A DNA stretch of 64,000 nucleotides, taken from positions 359,632 to 423,631 of the forward strand of contig WTGJ01000027.1 of assembly GCA_011523615.1 (NCBI GenBank), in the 5' to 3' direction. The notes beneath the pieces are model-generated. The model made no database searches. It worked only from the letters and a program-made list of their open reading frames with translations, and was not told the origin of the DNA. Below are positions 18,359-26,986 of this stretch, piece after piece. This DNA is from Chloroflexota bacterium (GTDB taxonomy: Bacteria > Chloroflexota > Anaerolineae > Aggregatilineales > Phototrophicaceae). The position numbers were made by a program, and so were the translations under genes. Position 1 is the stretch's first letter, and each line of letters begins with the position of its first letter.

Positions 18359-20809
18359 ATGAAGTTGGAAGCAAAAAGCAAAGTTCATATCGAAAGCGAG
18401 ATGAGCGAATCCTATATGGATTATGCGATGAGTGTGATCGTTTCGCGGGCATTGCCGGACGCCCGAGACGGTCTGAAGCCCGTTCATCGTAGGATTCTCT
18501 ACGCCATGCATGAGATGGGGATGCGTGCGGGTGCCGATTTCAAGAAGAGCGCCCGCATCGTGGGCGAAGTATTGGGCAAGTTTCATCCTCATGGAGATGC
18601 GGCGGTCTATGACACGATGGTGCGCCTGGTCCAGGATTTCTCGATGCGGAGCCCACTATTGGAAGGTCAAGGCAATTTTGGCAGCATCGATGGCGATGGC
18701 CCCGCAGCCATGAGATACACAGAAGTTCGTATGGCTTCGTTGGGCGAAGAGATGATGCTGGATATCGCACGCGACACCGTTCCTTTCATCGACAATTTTG
18801 ACGGCACGTTGCGAGAACCGATCGTCCTACCCAGCCGGGTGCCCAACCTGTTGGTCAACGGCGCATCGGGGATTGCGGTCGGGATGGCCACCAGCATCCC
18901 ACCGCATAACTTGGGTGAAGTCTGCGATGCCTTGGATTACATGTTGGCGAACTGGCCTCGTCTGGATGAAATCAGCACCGAGGAAATCATGCAGTTCATC
19001 CAGGGGCCCGATTTTCCAACGGGCGGTCTGCTATACCAGCATCCGGATGGAAACGGTGATGGCAAAACAGAGAGTTTGTCGTCGGCGTACCAGTCTGGGC
19101 GCGGCAAAATCACCATCCGCAGTCGCTTGCACACGGAAACTCTGGGGAACGAACGCAAGGGAATCGTCATCACGCAATTGCCATTCCAGGTCAATAAATC
19201 CACTTTGATCGAACGCATTGCAACCCTAGCCCGTGATGGCAGGTTGGAAGGATTGGCAGATCTGCGGGATGAATCCGACCGCACCGGGTTACGGCTCGTG
19301 ATCGAACTCGGAAAGAACGTAAAACCGGAAAAAATCATACCCTTGCTCTACCGAAATACCCCCCTACAGGACACTTTTTCCATCATCCTGCTGGCTCTGG
19401 TCGAAGGCGTGCCAAGGTTGCTGCCCCTGAAGCGAGTGTTGAGCATCTTCCTGGAACATCGCTTGGTGGTTTTGCGCAGGCGTTCCGTTTTTGAGCTTCG
19501 GAAAGCCGAAGAGAGGGCGCACATTTTGGCGGGCTTGTTGACCGCATTGAGCAAGCTGGATGCCGTGATCGATATCATTCGGCGTTCACGGAAGACGATG
19601 AGCGCGAGGCAGAACTTACGCAAAGCACTGAAGATCTCTGAAATCCAGTCTCGGGCGATATTGGAATTGCCCTTGGGGCGCCTCGTCGCCCTGGAACGGC
19701 GCAACATCCGCTCCGAATATCAAGATAACAGGAAGCGCATCCTTGAGCTGGAAACATTGCTGGGTAGCGATGAGAAACAAAGGGCCATCATCAGCGAAGA
19801 GTTGAGTGACATCAAAAGACTCTATCAAGATCAACGGCGGACGCACATTGCCAAAGGCTTTCTGAATGAGGGCAGAGCAGCCAATGAAATGTTGCCCCAA
19901 CATTCTTGGTTGACTTTGAGTGCCAGTGGCAAAATTGGCTGCATCATGCAGGATGAGTTGCCACGGCCCAATACGCGCAACAAAGACACGACACGATGGA
20001 TCCGTAGCATCGACCTCTCCCAGCCTGTCTACGCTTTTACGGCCCGTGGCCTCGTTGCGAGGATGAATCCAAGGGAGATTTCCAGCGTGCAACATGCTCA
20101 TCTGGGTCAAAACATCGCCTATTTCTCTTCAGCCCTTTCGCAAGAGATCGTGGTTTCGTTGCTGGGAGATCATCCAGATGATGCCCGGTTTGAATACCTG
20201 ACATTGGTCACGAAGAAAGGTTTGGTCAAGCGCATCCAATATTCAAGCCTGGCACACCCGCGCAGGGATGCCTTCCCGGCGATCAAGCTATCCCATGAGG
20301 ATCAGCTGGTTGCCGTGATCCAGCAGGGAGAGGAAGACGAACTATTGCTGGTGAATTCCAGCGGGCGGATGATTCGCTTTGCGGCCCAGTCAATCCGACC
20401 CTCCGGCCTGGCTGCAGGGGGCGTTCAAGGGATGCGCATGAAAAATGCCACTGAATGGGTCATTTCGGCTGGTTCGATTCAGAATTTTGAAGACACCTGG
20501 TTGAGTCTGTTTACCGTGGAAGGCTTTGCGGGCCGCATCAAGCTCGAAGAGATCCCTCGATATCAAAGAGGAGCCCAGGGCTTGAATGCGATGAAATCAC
20601 CGCCCAACAGCAAAGGGTTCGGGGCAGCGGCGATCGGTAAGCCAACGGATCAGATCTTGCTCGTCAGCAATCAGGGCCGTGGTCGCATCGTGCGGATCAG
20701 GAAAACCCCGGTGATGAAGCGAGGAAGTGGCAAGCCAACCGAAACGATCACCCTGCGCGAACGAGAACAAATCATCCACTCGTGCAACTTAACTACATTG
20801 AACCGCTGA
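18359..20809 (+). CDS. gyrA: DNA gyrase subunit A / topoisomerase IV A-type
   Basis: Breaks and rejoins DNA in type IIA topoisomerases. The catalytic tyrosine is Y120 in AMRYTEVRM. The quinolone region reads [14 protein letters not shown], with alanine where E. coli has S83. The tower and coiled-coil regions follow, then a six-bladed C-terminal domain. The GyrA box, normally QRRGG[RK]G, is at best degenerate: QRGAQG at 736-741. That box is needed for DNA wrapping and negative supercoiling, so the protein could act more like ParC. The start is ATG 18359; an upstream in-frame ATG at 18302 would add 19 non-conserved residues. Length is 816 aa. Confidence 0.9.
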   Translation: MKLEAKSKVHIESEMSESYMDYAMSVIVSRALPDARDGLKPVHRRILYAMHEMGMRAGADFKKSARIVGEVLGKFHPHGDAAVYDTMVRLVQDFSMRSPLLEGQGNFGSIDGDGPAAMRYTEVRMASLGEEMMLDIARDTVPFIDNFDGTLREPIVLPSRVPNLLVNGASGIAVGMATSIPPHNLGEVCDALDYMLANWPRLDEISTEEIMQFIQGPDFPTGGLLYQHPDGNGDGKTESLSSAYQSGRGKITIRSRLHTETLGNERKGIVITQLPFQVNKSTLIERIATLARDGRLEGLADLRDESDRTGLRLVIELGKNVKPEKIIPLLYRNTPLQDTFSIILLALVEGVPRLLPLKRVLSIFLEHRLVVLRRRSVFELRKAEERAHILAGLLTALSKLDAVIDIIRRSRKTMSARQNLRKALKISEIQSRAILELPLGRLVALERRNIRSEYQDNRKRILELETLLGSDEKQRAIISEELSDIKRLYQDQRRTHIAKGFLNEGRAANEMLPQHSWLTLSASGKIGCIMQDELPRPNTRNKDTTRWIRSIDLSQPVYAFTARGLVARMNPREISSVQHAHLGQNIAYFSSALSQEIVVSLLGDHPDDARFEYLTLVTKKGLVKRIQYSSLAHPRRDAFPAIKLSHEDQLVAVIQQGEEDELLLVNSSGRMIRFAAQSIRPSGLAAGGVQGMRMKNATEWVISAGSIQNFEDTWLSLFTVEGFAGRIKLEEIPRYQRGAQGLNAMKSPPNSKGFGAAAIGKPTDQILLVSNQGRGRIVRIRKTPVMKRGSGKPTETITLREREQIIHSCNLTTLNR

Positions 20810-20815
20810 ACGACG

Positions 20816-23029
20816 TCAGATGGATTGGCGCCGGAAAACCTCGATCACGCTGGGTATATCTTCCACGCGGGTCATCACTTTGCCGAGCTGCGTCAAATCA
20901 CCGATTTCCATGGTGAGTTGAAAAGTCGCCATCTCTTGTTTCGTGGTGACGGATACTTCGCTGAGATTGATTTTCTCATCTGCCAATAAAGTGCTGATGT
21001 CTCTCATCAAGCCGGCACGATCATAGGCGATGATGCTGATGGGGACGAGGAACAAGCGGAGATGATCCGTTTGATCCCAACTCACATCCAGCAAGCGTTC
21101 AGGCTCATCGATGACTTTGAGGTTTGCACAGTTCACATGATGCACGCTCACCCCCTTGCCTCTCGTGATGAAGCCGATGATGGGATCCCCCGGCATGGGA
21201 TTGCAGCAGCGTGCCAAGTGGATCAACAGACCGGACATGCCGTCCACTTTGATGCCTGTATCCAAGCGAGGGTGTGTGGTCACACTGGGGCGAATCAAGA
21301 CTTCCAGTCCGCCTTCACGTTCCTTTTCTTGTTGGACTTTTTGTTCCGTTTCCAGGATGCGACCGGCAATCTGACTCGTATTGATGTCCCCTGAACCGAT
21401 GGCAGCCAAGAATTTATCCACGCCCTCATACTTGAAGAGACTGGCAATCTGCTCATATGTCATGCGCTCCAACATGCCGATCCGTTTCAACTCTCGCTCG
21501 AGGGATTCACGGCCGAGCGCTATGTGATGCTCGAAGTTCTGTTTACGATACCACTGACGGATTTTGGAACGGGCACGCGACGTTTTTACATATCCGAGAT
21601 GGGGATTCAACCAATCCAAGCTCGGGCTGCTTCGTTTCGAAGTCAGGATCTCAACCTGGTCTGCATTTTGCAGTCGATAATTGAGGTTGACGAGATTTCC
21701 CATCACTTTCGCGCCTCGGCAATGGTGGCCCACTTCGGTATGGATGGAATAGGCAAGATCGATGGGTGTCGCTCCGGCCGGTAGATCTACGATATCTCCA
21801 TTCGGTGTGAATACATAAACGCGACCTTCGAAAACTTCCGTTTTCATCGTATTCAAGAAATTTTCGTCATCCTCAGGAAGCTCATCTCCGAATTCCATGA
21901 GGCGACGGATGAACTTCAGGCGGTTCTCATAATGAGGATCTTTGCCGCTATCGGTGCCACCTTCTTTGTAACGCCAATGTGCCGCAATCCCATATTCGGC
22001 GTTTTCATGCATCTCTCGGGTACGGATCTGAATTTCAATGGTGTTGCCTTCTTGATCGAGAACGGCGGTATGCAGACTTTGATAAAAATTATCCTTGGGT
22101 GCTGCGATGTAATCATCAAACTCGCTGGGAATGGGCCGCCACAAATTATGGACGATGCCCAAACAGAGATAACACTCAGGAACGGTATCTAAGATGATAC
22201 GGACGGCGCGAATATCGTAAATCTTTTCGAAGGATGTTTCTTTACGCTGCATTTTGTGGAAAATACTGTATATGTGTTTTGGCCTGCCGGTGAACTGAGC
22301 ATCATTGATGCCATGCTTTTCCAGTTCACGACGCAGGAACTGGATGATGCTGCCGATGTCATCTTCTCTTTCTGGGCGCCGAGAATCGATCCTTTCCGCA
22401 ATGCGTTGATATTCCGCCGGATTCAGGAAGCGAAAACTGAGGTCTTCCAGCTCCCACTTGAATTGCCAGATGCCCAAGCGATTCGCCAGAGGGGCGAAAA
22501 TATCCAGGGTTTCTTGCGCGATGTTCTTTCTCTTTTCATAATTGAGATAGCCTAGGGTGCGCATGTTATGGAGGCGGTCCGCGAGTTTGATCAAGACAGC
22601 GCGCACATCGTCACCCATCGTGAGCAGCATCTTGCGCATGTATTCTTTGTCACGATGGCTGCGCTGGTTTGCTTCACCTGTCGGGAGTTTGGTCAGCTTG
22701 GTCACCGTAACCACCAAGCTGTGTATGGTTTCGCCAAATTCTTCCGCGATTTCTTGACTCGTTACATCCGTATCTTCGATGGTGTCGTGCAATAAGGCAG
22801 CCGCAATGGATTCAGCGTCCAGATTCATTTCAGCGAGGATCTGCGCTACTGCAATGCAGTGGGTGATGTAAGGTGCTCCCGATTTGCGGGATTGACCTTC
22901 ATGGGCGACTTCCGCTTTGTGAAATGCACGGTCGATCAGTGCGCGATCGTTGAGGTTCAATCGAGTCAGTTTGCGAAACAGTGAATCCAGTTCAGTATCC
23001 GCTGCGATGGCGCTAATGGTGAGCCTCAA
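20816..23029 (-). CDS. rel: (p)ppGpp synthetase/hydrolase, Rel/SpoT family
   Basis: Controls the stringent response alarmone. Domains in order are: HD hydrolase (intact HDTIED), RelA-type synthetase (GRPKHIYSI, KDNFYQSLHTAV), TGS (VYVFTPNGDIVDLPAGATPI), a middle zinc-finger-like/RIS region with CCNPMPGDPIIGF, and a C-terminal ACT domain. Residues 303-306 are EFDD, the acidic version typical of synthetase-only RelA, yet the HD site looks active. The start taken is TTG at 23029 with weak ribosome-site support. Divergent from moeA and convergent with gyrA, with a 6 nt gap between the stops. Confidence 0.94.
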   Translation of the reverse strand: MRLTISAIAADTELDSLFRKLTRLNLNDRALIDRAFHKAEVAHEGQSRKSGAPYITHCIAVAQILAEMNLDAESIAAALLHDTIEDTDVTSQEIAEEFGETIHSLVVTVTKLTKLPTGEANQRSHRDKEYMRKMLLTMGDDVRAVLIKLADRLHNMRTLGYLNYEKRKNIAQETLDIFAPLANRLGIWQFKWELEDLSFRFLNPAEYQRIAERIDSRRPEREDDIGSIIQFLRRELEKHGINDAQFTGRPKHIYSIFHKMQRKETSFEKIYDIRAVRIILDTVPECYLCLGIVHNLWRPIPSEFDDYIAAPKDNFYQSLHTAVLDQEGNTIEIQIRTREMHENAEYGIAAHWRYKEGGTDSGKDPHYENRLKFIRRLMEFGDELPEDDENFLNTMKTEVFEGRVYVFTPNGDIVDLPAGATPIDLAYSIHTEVGHHCRGAKVMGNLVNLNYRLQNADQVEILTSKRSSPSLDWLNPHLGYVKTSRARSKIRQWYRKQNFEHHIALGRESLERELKRIGMLERMTYEQIASLFKYEGVDKFLAAIGSGDINTSQIAGRILETEQKVQQEKEREGGLEVLIRPSVTTHPRLDTGIKVDGMSGLLIHLARCCNPMPGDPIIGFITRGKGVSVHHVNCANLKVIDEPERLLDVSWDQTDHLRLFLVPISIIAYDRAGLMRDISTLLADEKINLSEVSVTTKQEMATFQLTMEIGDLTQLGKVMTRVEDIPSVIEVFRRQSI

Positions 23030-23050
23030 ACTTGCAATTTCTATGCCCTC

Positions 23051-23080
23051 ATTCTATCGCATTCCTCCTCTCTGCTACAA
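23051..23080 (-). promoter_or_regulatory. Possible promoter of rel
   Basis: On the minus strand TTGTAG (23080-23075), an 18 nt spacer and TAGAAT (23056-23051). The -10 matches 5 of 6 and the -35 only 3 of 6. It overlaps the moeA -10 on the other strand, so the two divergent promoters may compete. Confidence 0.35.
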
Positions 23081-23081
23081 T
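23073..23081 (+). promoter_or_regulatory. Extended -10 promoter of moeA
   Basis: TGC-TACAAT, an extended -10 one base off consensus, lies 26 nt before the moeA ATG; AGGTGA precedes the start codon. The -35 is weak. Confidence 0.45.
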
Positions 23082-23107
23082 CCACTTCATCCCGAGTAGG
23101 TGAACGT

Positions 23108-24370
23108 ATGACCTTGATCCAGGTGGATGAAGCCTTGGAGCAGATTCTCGCTGAGGTGCCGCTGGTTGGCGTGGAACGCGTTCCTCTGGCTGATGCTCGC
23201 GATCGTATCGTTGCCGAAGAAATCTTCTCAGAGATGGACCTGCCTCAGCAACCCCTATCCAGTATGGACGGGTTTGCTGTACATGCGGAAGACGTAATCA
23301 CTGCTACAGAGAGTTCCCCGGTGCAGTTACCGGTCGTGATGAACATCGCCGCGGGTACTGAGGCTGATCGACCCCTGGGGCGATCGGAGGCAGCACGGAT
23401 CATGACCGGCGCGCCTCTGCCAATGGGGGCGGATGCCATCGTGCCGATTGAAGATACGGATGCCTTCAGGGCTGAACCGGCTTCTACCGTTCAAATTTTG
23501 AAAAGCGCGAAACGAGGCGCATTTGTGCGCGCCGTCGGTGAAGAGATCCGCTGCGGTGAACGGATACTGGAGAAAGGGAGCCAACTGACTCCAGCGGCCC
23601 TGGCCGTATTGGCAACTCTGGGCATAGCCAAACCACTGCTGTACCAATTGCCGAGAGTGGCCATCATCAGCACAGGCGATGAGCTGTTGAGCATCGATCA
23701 AGAGATCACCAAAGCTCAGATACGTGAAAGCAACTCATTGATGTTGGCGGCGCTGGTTGAAGAATGCGGCGGCCAGGCGCTCCGCTTTCCCATCGCCCGG
23801 GATGACTTGCAGGAAATCCGCGCCCTGTTCTGGAATGTGCTCTCCCAGAAGCCCGCTCTCATCATCAGCAGTGCCGGTGTATCGGTAGGTGCGGCTGATT
23901 ACATCAAAGATGTACTCCAAGAGTTGGGCCGGCTGAATTTTTGGCGCATCAATATGCGTCCCGGCAAACCATTGGTTTTCGGGCAGGTACAACACATTCC
24001 CTTTTTTGGCTTGCCGGGGAATCCGGTTTCTGCCCATGTGACCTTTGATGTCTTCGCTCGCCCATTCCTCCGAAAACTGGGTGGTTCGGTAGCTGCCGGC
24101 CAGCGACAACCGCTGATGTTGGTTCGAGCGGGGGAGGACTTTCAGTCTGACGGTCGTCAAAGCTACCTCAGGGTGAACGTGGAAAAACGGGATCAGGAAT
24201 GGTATGCCTTTGCCACCGGCACACAAAGTTCGGCAGCAGTGACGTCGATGCTGCGAGCGGATGGCTTGCTGATCATAGAGGCAGGCGTTCGTGAAGTGAA
24301 AGAAGGTACGCTGCTCAAAATGCGCCCCTTGAAATCTTTTCCAGCATTGGCTGAGGCGAGAGATCCTTAA
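23108..24370 (+). CDS. moeA: Molybdopterin molybdenumtransferase
   Basis: Inserts molybdate into adenylated molybdopterin in the last step of cofactor synthesis. All family blocks are visible: SSMDGFAV, GRSEAARIMTGAPLPMGADA, the MogA-like fold with ISTGDELL, SSAGVSVGAADY, MRPGKPLVFG and FGLPGNPVSAHVTF. The 420-residue length is normal. It is followed after 1 nt by the VKOR gene. Together with moaC, moaDE and mocA in this window it supplies cofactor for the xanthine-dehydrogenase-type enzyme. Confidence 0.96.
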   Translation: MTLIQVDEALEQILAEVPLVGVERVPLADARDRIVAEEIFSEMDLPQQPLSSMDGFAVHAEDVITATESSPVQLPVVMNIAAGTEADRPLGRSEAARIMTGAPLPMGADAIVPIEDTDAFRAEPASTVQILKSAKRGAFVRAVGEEIRCGERILEKGSQLTPAALAVLATLGIAKPLLYQLPRVAIISTGDELLSIDQEITKAQIRESNSLMLAALVEECGGQALRFPIARDDLQEIRALFWNVLSQKPALIISSAGVSVGAADYIKDVLQELGRLNFWRINMRPGKPLVFGQVQHIPFFGLPGNPVSAHVTFDVFARPFLRKLGGSVAAGQRQPLMLVRAGEDFQSDGRQSYLRVNVEKRDQEWYAFATGTQSSAAVTSMLRADGLLIIEAGVREVKEGTLLKMRPLKSFPALAEARDP

Positions 24371-24371
24371 G

Positions 24372-24815
24372 ATGACTCACCGAAAAGTCAGCCTATTTTT
24401 AATTGCGATCGGTCTGTTGATCACCAGCTATTTGAGTTATCTCAAGTTAGCGGGGCAGACATCAGTTTGCTTGAGTGGTGGAATGATCAACTGCGAGGCA
24501 GTTCTCAATAGCAGGTATTCGGAAATTTCTTTGCTTGACGCCAGCATACCGATCGCATATCTGGGATGGCTGGTTTATGCGATCTTGCTACTGCTTTGGT
24601 TTTGGGAAGGAACTGGCCAAACGGCAGAAATGACGATTGCATTTTACTTTGGCTTGAATGCATTTGCCTGGCTGTATTCGATGTATCTGGTGTATCTGCA
24701 ATTCTTCGTCTTGCGGGCCGCATGTCCCTGGTGCTTATCCCATGAAGCCAACATCACGCTTCTTTTTGGTTTCACTTTGTTAAGGACGCGGCAATATCTA
24801 ACGGCTTCCGTCTGA
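24372..24815 (+). CDS. Vitamin K epoxide reductase family protein
   Basis: A 147-residue, four-helix membrane protein of the VKOR family, which reoxidises periplasmic thiol oxidases and passes electrons to quinone. The loop cysteines C33 and C41 and the active CPWC at 118-121 are all present. No thioredoxin-like domain is fused and no DsbA-like partner lies next to it. It begins 1 nt after moeA, probably in the same transcript, and its stop overlaps the convergent S1 gene by 18 bp. Confidence 0.9.
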   Translation: MTHRKVSLFLIAIGLLITSYLSYLKLAGQTSVCLSGGMINCEAVLNSRYSEISLLDASIPIAYLGWLVYAILLLLWFWEGTGQTAEMTIAFYFGLNAFAWLYSMYLVYLQFFVLRAACPWCLSHEANITLLFGFTLLRTRQYLTASV

Positions 24816-25523
24816 TCCATCATCCGTGCTGTGATCCCGCAAGGTCCTGGATAAGATGTCTTCCTGGATCTGGGAGTGGTTGCGGCTTTTGCCTTTCCGC
24901 TGGTGATTGGGTGAGAGCTTCTGTCCCGTTTTGAGCGCACGTTGAAAGGCAATTTCCATGGCGGTGGGCAGTTCTTCCTCTGACGTTTCGTCCATCGCCA
25001 GTTGTTCTTGCGGTTCTTTCATCGTGAGATCAATTTGTCGTTTGCGGCGGTCGAACTTGATCACCCAGACCTCGACTTCTTGCCCTAGGTTCAATACTTC
25101 GTTGGGTGAATCGATGTATCCATCGGTGATTTCAGAAACATGAACCATTCCTGCTCGCTCACCACCGACATCGATGAAAGCGCCAAATCGCTCGATGCGA
25201 GTCACGGTGCCCGATAATTTCATGCCAACGGTTAACTCGTCCCACGATAAAGTGGGCGGTTTTTGCGTCGTTAATGCGACGCGGCCGGTTTCCTCATGGA
25301 TCTTCAAGATGTAGACGTCCAGCTCTTGTCCTATTTCATAGGCTTTGGCGACATGATTCACGGGTGGAGAGATCTGAGAAATGTGCAGCAGGGCATCCTG
25401 CCCAATGCCGATATCCACGACTGCGCCGTAAATTTCTAGGTTTGCCACTTTGCCACGCAGCTTCATCCCAACCGATAACTCTGTGTTGCTGGGTGTTTCT
25501 ATCATTTCCAACAGCTGTTCCAT
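24798..25523 (-). CDS. Protein with two S1 RNA-binding domains
   Basis: Two S1 repeats occupy about residues 15-90 and 95-170: VGMKLRGKVANLEIYGAVVD and VGMKLSGTVTRIERFGAFID, each ending with the HISQI or HVSEI block. The charged C-terminal tail of about 70 residues seems disordered. It is related to but much shorter than ribosomal protein S1, and resembles small S1 proteins in Gram-positive and Chloroflexota genomes. It probably binds RNA, perhaps in translation or RNA decay. 38 nt separate it from the FAS1 lipoprotein gene upstream. Confidence 0.85.
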   Translation of the reverse strand: MEQLLEMIETPSNTELSVGMKLRGKVANLEIYGAVVDIGIGQDALLHISQISPPVNHVAKAYEIGQELDVYILKIHEETGRVALTTQKPPTLSWDELTVGMKLSGTVTRIERFGAFIDVGGERAGMVHVSEITDGYIDSPNEVLNLGQEVEVWVIKFDRRKRQIDLTMKEPQEQLAMDETSEEELPTAMEIAFQRALKTGQKLSPNHQRKGKSRNHSQIQEDILSRTLRDHSTDDGSDGSR

Positions 25524-25561
25524 ACAGGAATATCCCCCTGAGTGCTTCCCATCTTAAAGTC

Positions 25562-26839
25562 TTACTGCCCTGCCCCCAATGCCAAGAGCAATTCTTCCAA
25601 TGGTCTTAGAGAGTTTTCTGGCAGGAGCAACACTTGATCGATGGCATAAACCCAACCATTGGAAGCGACGAAGTCTCCCGTTAATTGGGCCCGCTCATTC
25701 AAAATGATATCCAGCGGTTGCAAGGTTGCAGCGGGATCGCGCGTCTCCCCTTCTTCCAGAGGTGGATTCGGATCGGTGACCGAATAATTGATATTTGCAC
25801 CCAAGGCGGTTTTTACTGAAGTAGCGTTAACCAACGCGTTATACCGGATGTTGCCCGGAACCAGATGATAGGCCAAGACATTGGCCAAAAGCTCTTGATC
25901 GGCGAGGAACGCTTCCAGCGTCAAGCCCATTTCCGCCACAGCGGTTTCGATGGCTGTATTGCTGGGCGCAAAGATGGTGTAGGGCTGAATGCCTTTCAAA
26001 ACATCACTGATACCCAGGGTTTCCAATGCGGTCATCAAGTGACTGAATTCATTTTCGGCGAGAACTTCCCAGGAACTCAATGGAGGGGTCCAGCCAATTT
26101 CGTCACCGACTCGGAGTTCAAACTCAGCATCTTCATCCGATGAATATACTTGGAACGGCGCATTCCCTTCATAGGTATGCAAATTGTTGCTGGTCAAAAT
26201 GGTTTGCATTTCATCATACGTCGTCAACATGAAACCGATGACTTCGTTACGATCTCTCAACTCACCCGCCGCGCCATTGTCGACATAAGCGTAGATCACC
26301 ATCGGGATATCCGGGTAGATCATATTCATCAGCGCTTGTTCATCATCCCGATCGTAGACAGAACCGACGAGGTAAGCTGGGGCGCCGTATTTCTCGATGA
26401 ATGCGCCCACCGTCATGCCCAGACGTTGGCTGGGAGCGACCTGGATGATGAGAACGTCCACCCATTCACCCGTTCTGGTGAACAATTGGCAACAGAGGGC
26501 ACCAATTTGGCGACTGCGCACGGGGCTGAAAGTTGCGATGCTTTGGATATCCTCTTCCGTGTCTTCCAAGTCTTCCACTTCCAATTCGGCGATGATCCCA
26601 CTGGTATTCTCTTCGAGAGACCAGACGAGTGTATTCAAGTACTCGATCGCTTCTTCCCAGGTGGTGTGGCCCGGGGTGATCGTACGCCAACAGGGTGCTT
26701 CACATTCCGGATCCTGAGCGACCATTTCTCGGTCGTGCATCATGCTGTCATCACGAAGGTTGGGGTTTACGGGAGCGCAAGCCACCAGAGCCAGGACGAA
26801 CGAGATCAGTAGAAAGCCCCTGCGCAATGAACCATTCAT
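25562..26839 (-). CDS. Lipoprotein with PCW-type domain and fasciclin (FAS1) domain
   Basis: The signal ends in the lipobox LALVAC (C21), so the protein is lipid-anchored outside the membrane. Residues about 45-240 start with CEAPCWRTITPGHTTWEEA; a PCW-xx-TPGxT motif of this kind is one I associate with Chloroflexota lipoproteins of unknown role. Residues about 275-415 are a FAS1 domain, with YTIFAPSNTAIE, LLANVLAYHLVPG and NGWVYAIDQVLL, a module linked to adhesion. The join of these two parts is the noteworthy feature. No partner genes point to a substrate. Confidence 0.82.
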   Translation of the reverse strand: MNGSLRRGFLLISFVLALVACAPVNPNLRDDSMMHDREMVAQDPECEAPCWRTITPGHTTWEEAIEYLNTLVWSLEENTSGIIAELEVEDLEDTEEDIQSIATFSPVRSRQIGALCCQLFTRTGEWVDVLIIQVAPSQRLGMTVGAFIEKYGAPAYLVGSVYDRDDEQALMNMIYPDIPMVIYAYVDNGAAGELRDRNEVIGFMLTTYDEMQTILTSNNLHTYEGNAPFQVYSSDEDAEFELRVGDEIGWTPPLSSWEVLAENEFSHLMTALETLGISDVLKGIQPYTIFAPSNTAIETAVAEMGLTLEAFLADQELLANVLAYHLVPGNIRYNALVNATSVKTALGANINYSVTDPNPPLEEGETRDPAATLQPLDIILNERAQLTGDFVASNGWVYAIDQVLLLPENSLRPLEELLLALGAGQ

Positions 26840-26986
26840 GAGATTTCAGCCGGCCCCTATTCTTCCAGCAGATTCACAGCGGGAGTGATTGTCGCCCGAT
26901 GCGCAACGAATGTATCGCAAACCGCACATCCTTCCCAACAGGGGTGCACGGTTGAAGCGAAGAACTGCATCCAGGAAGTCTCATGA

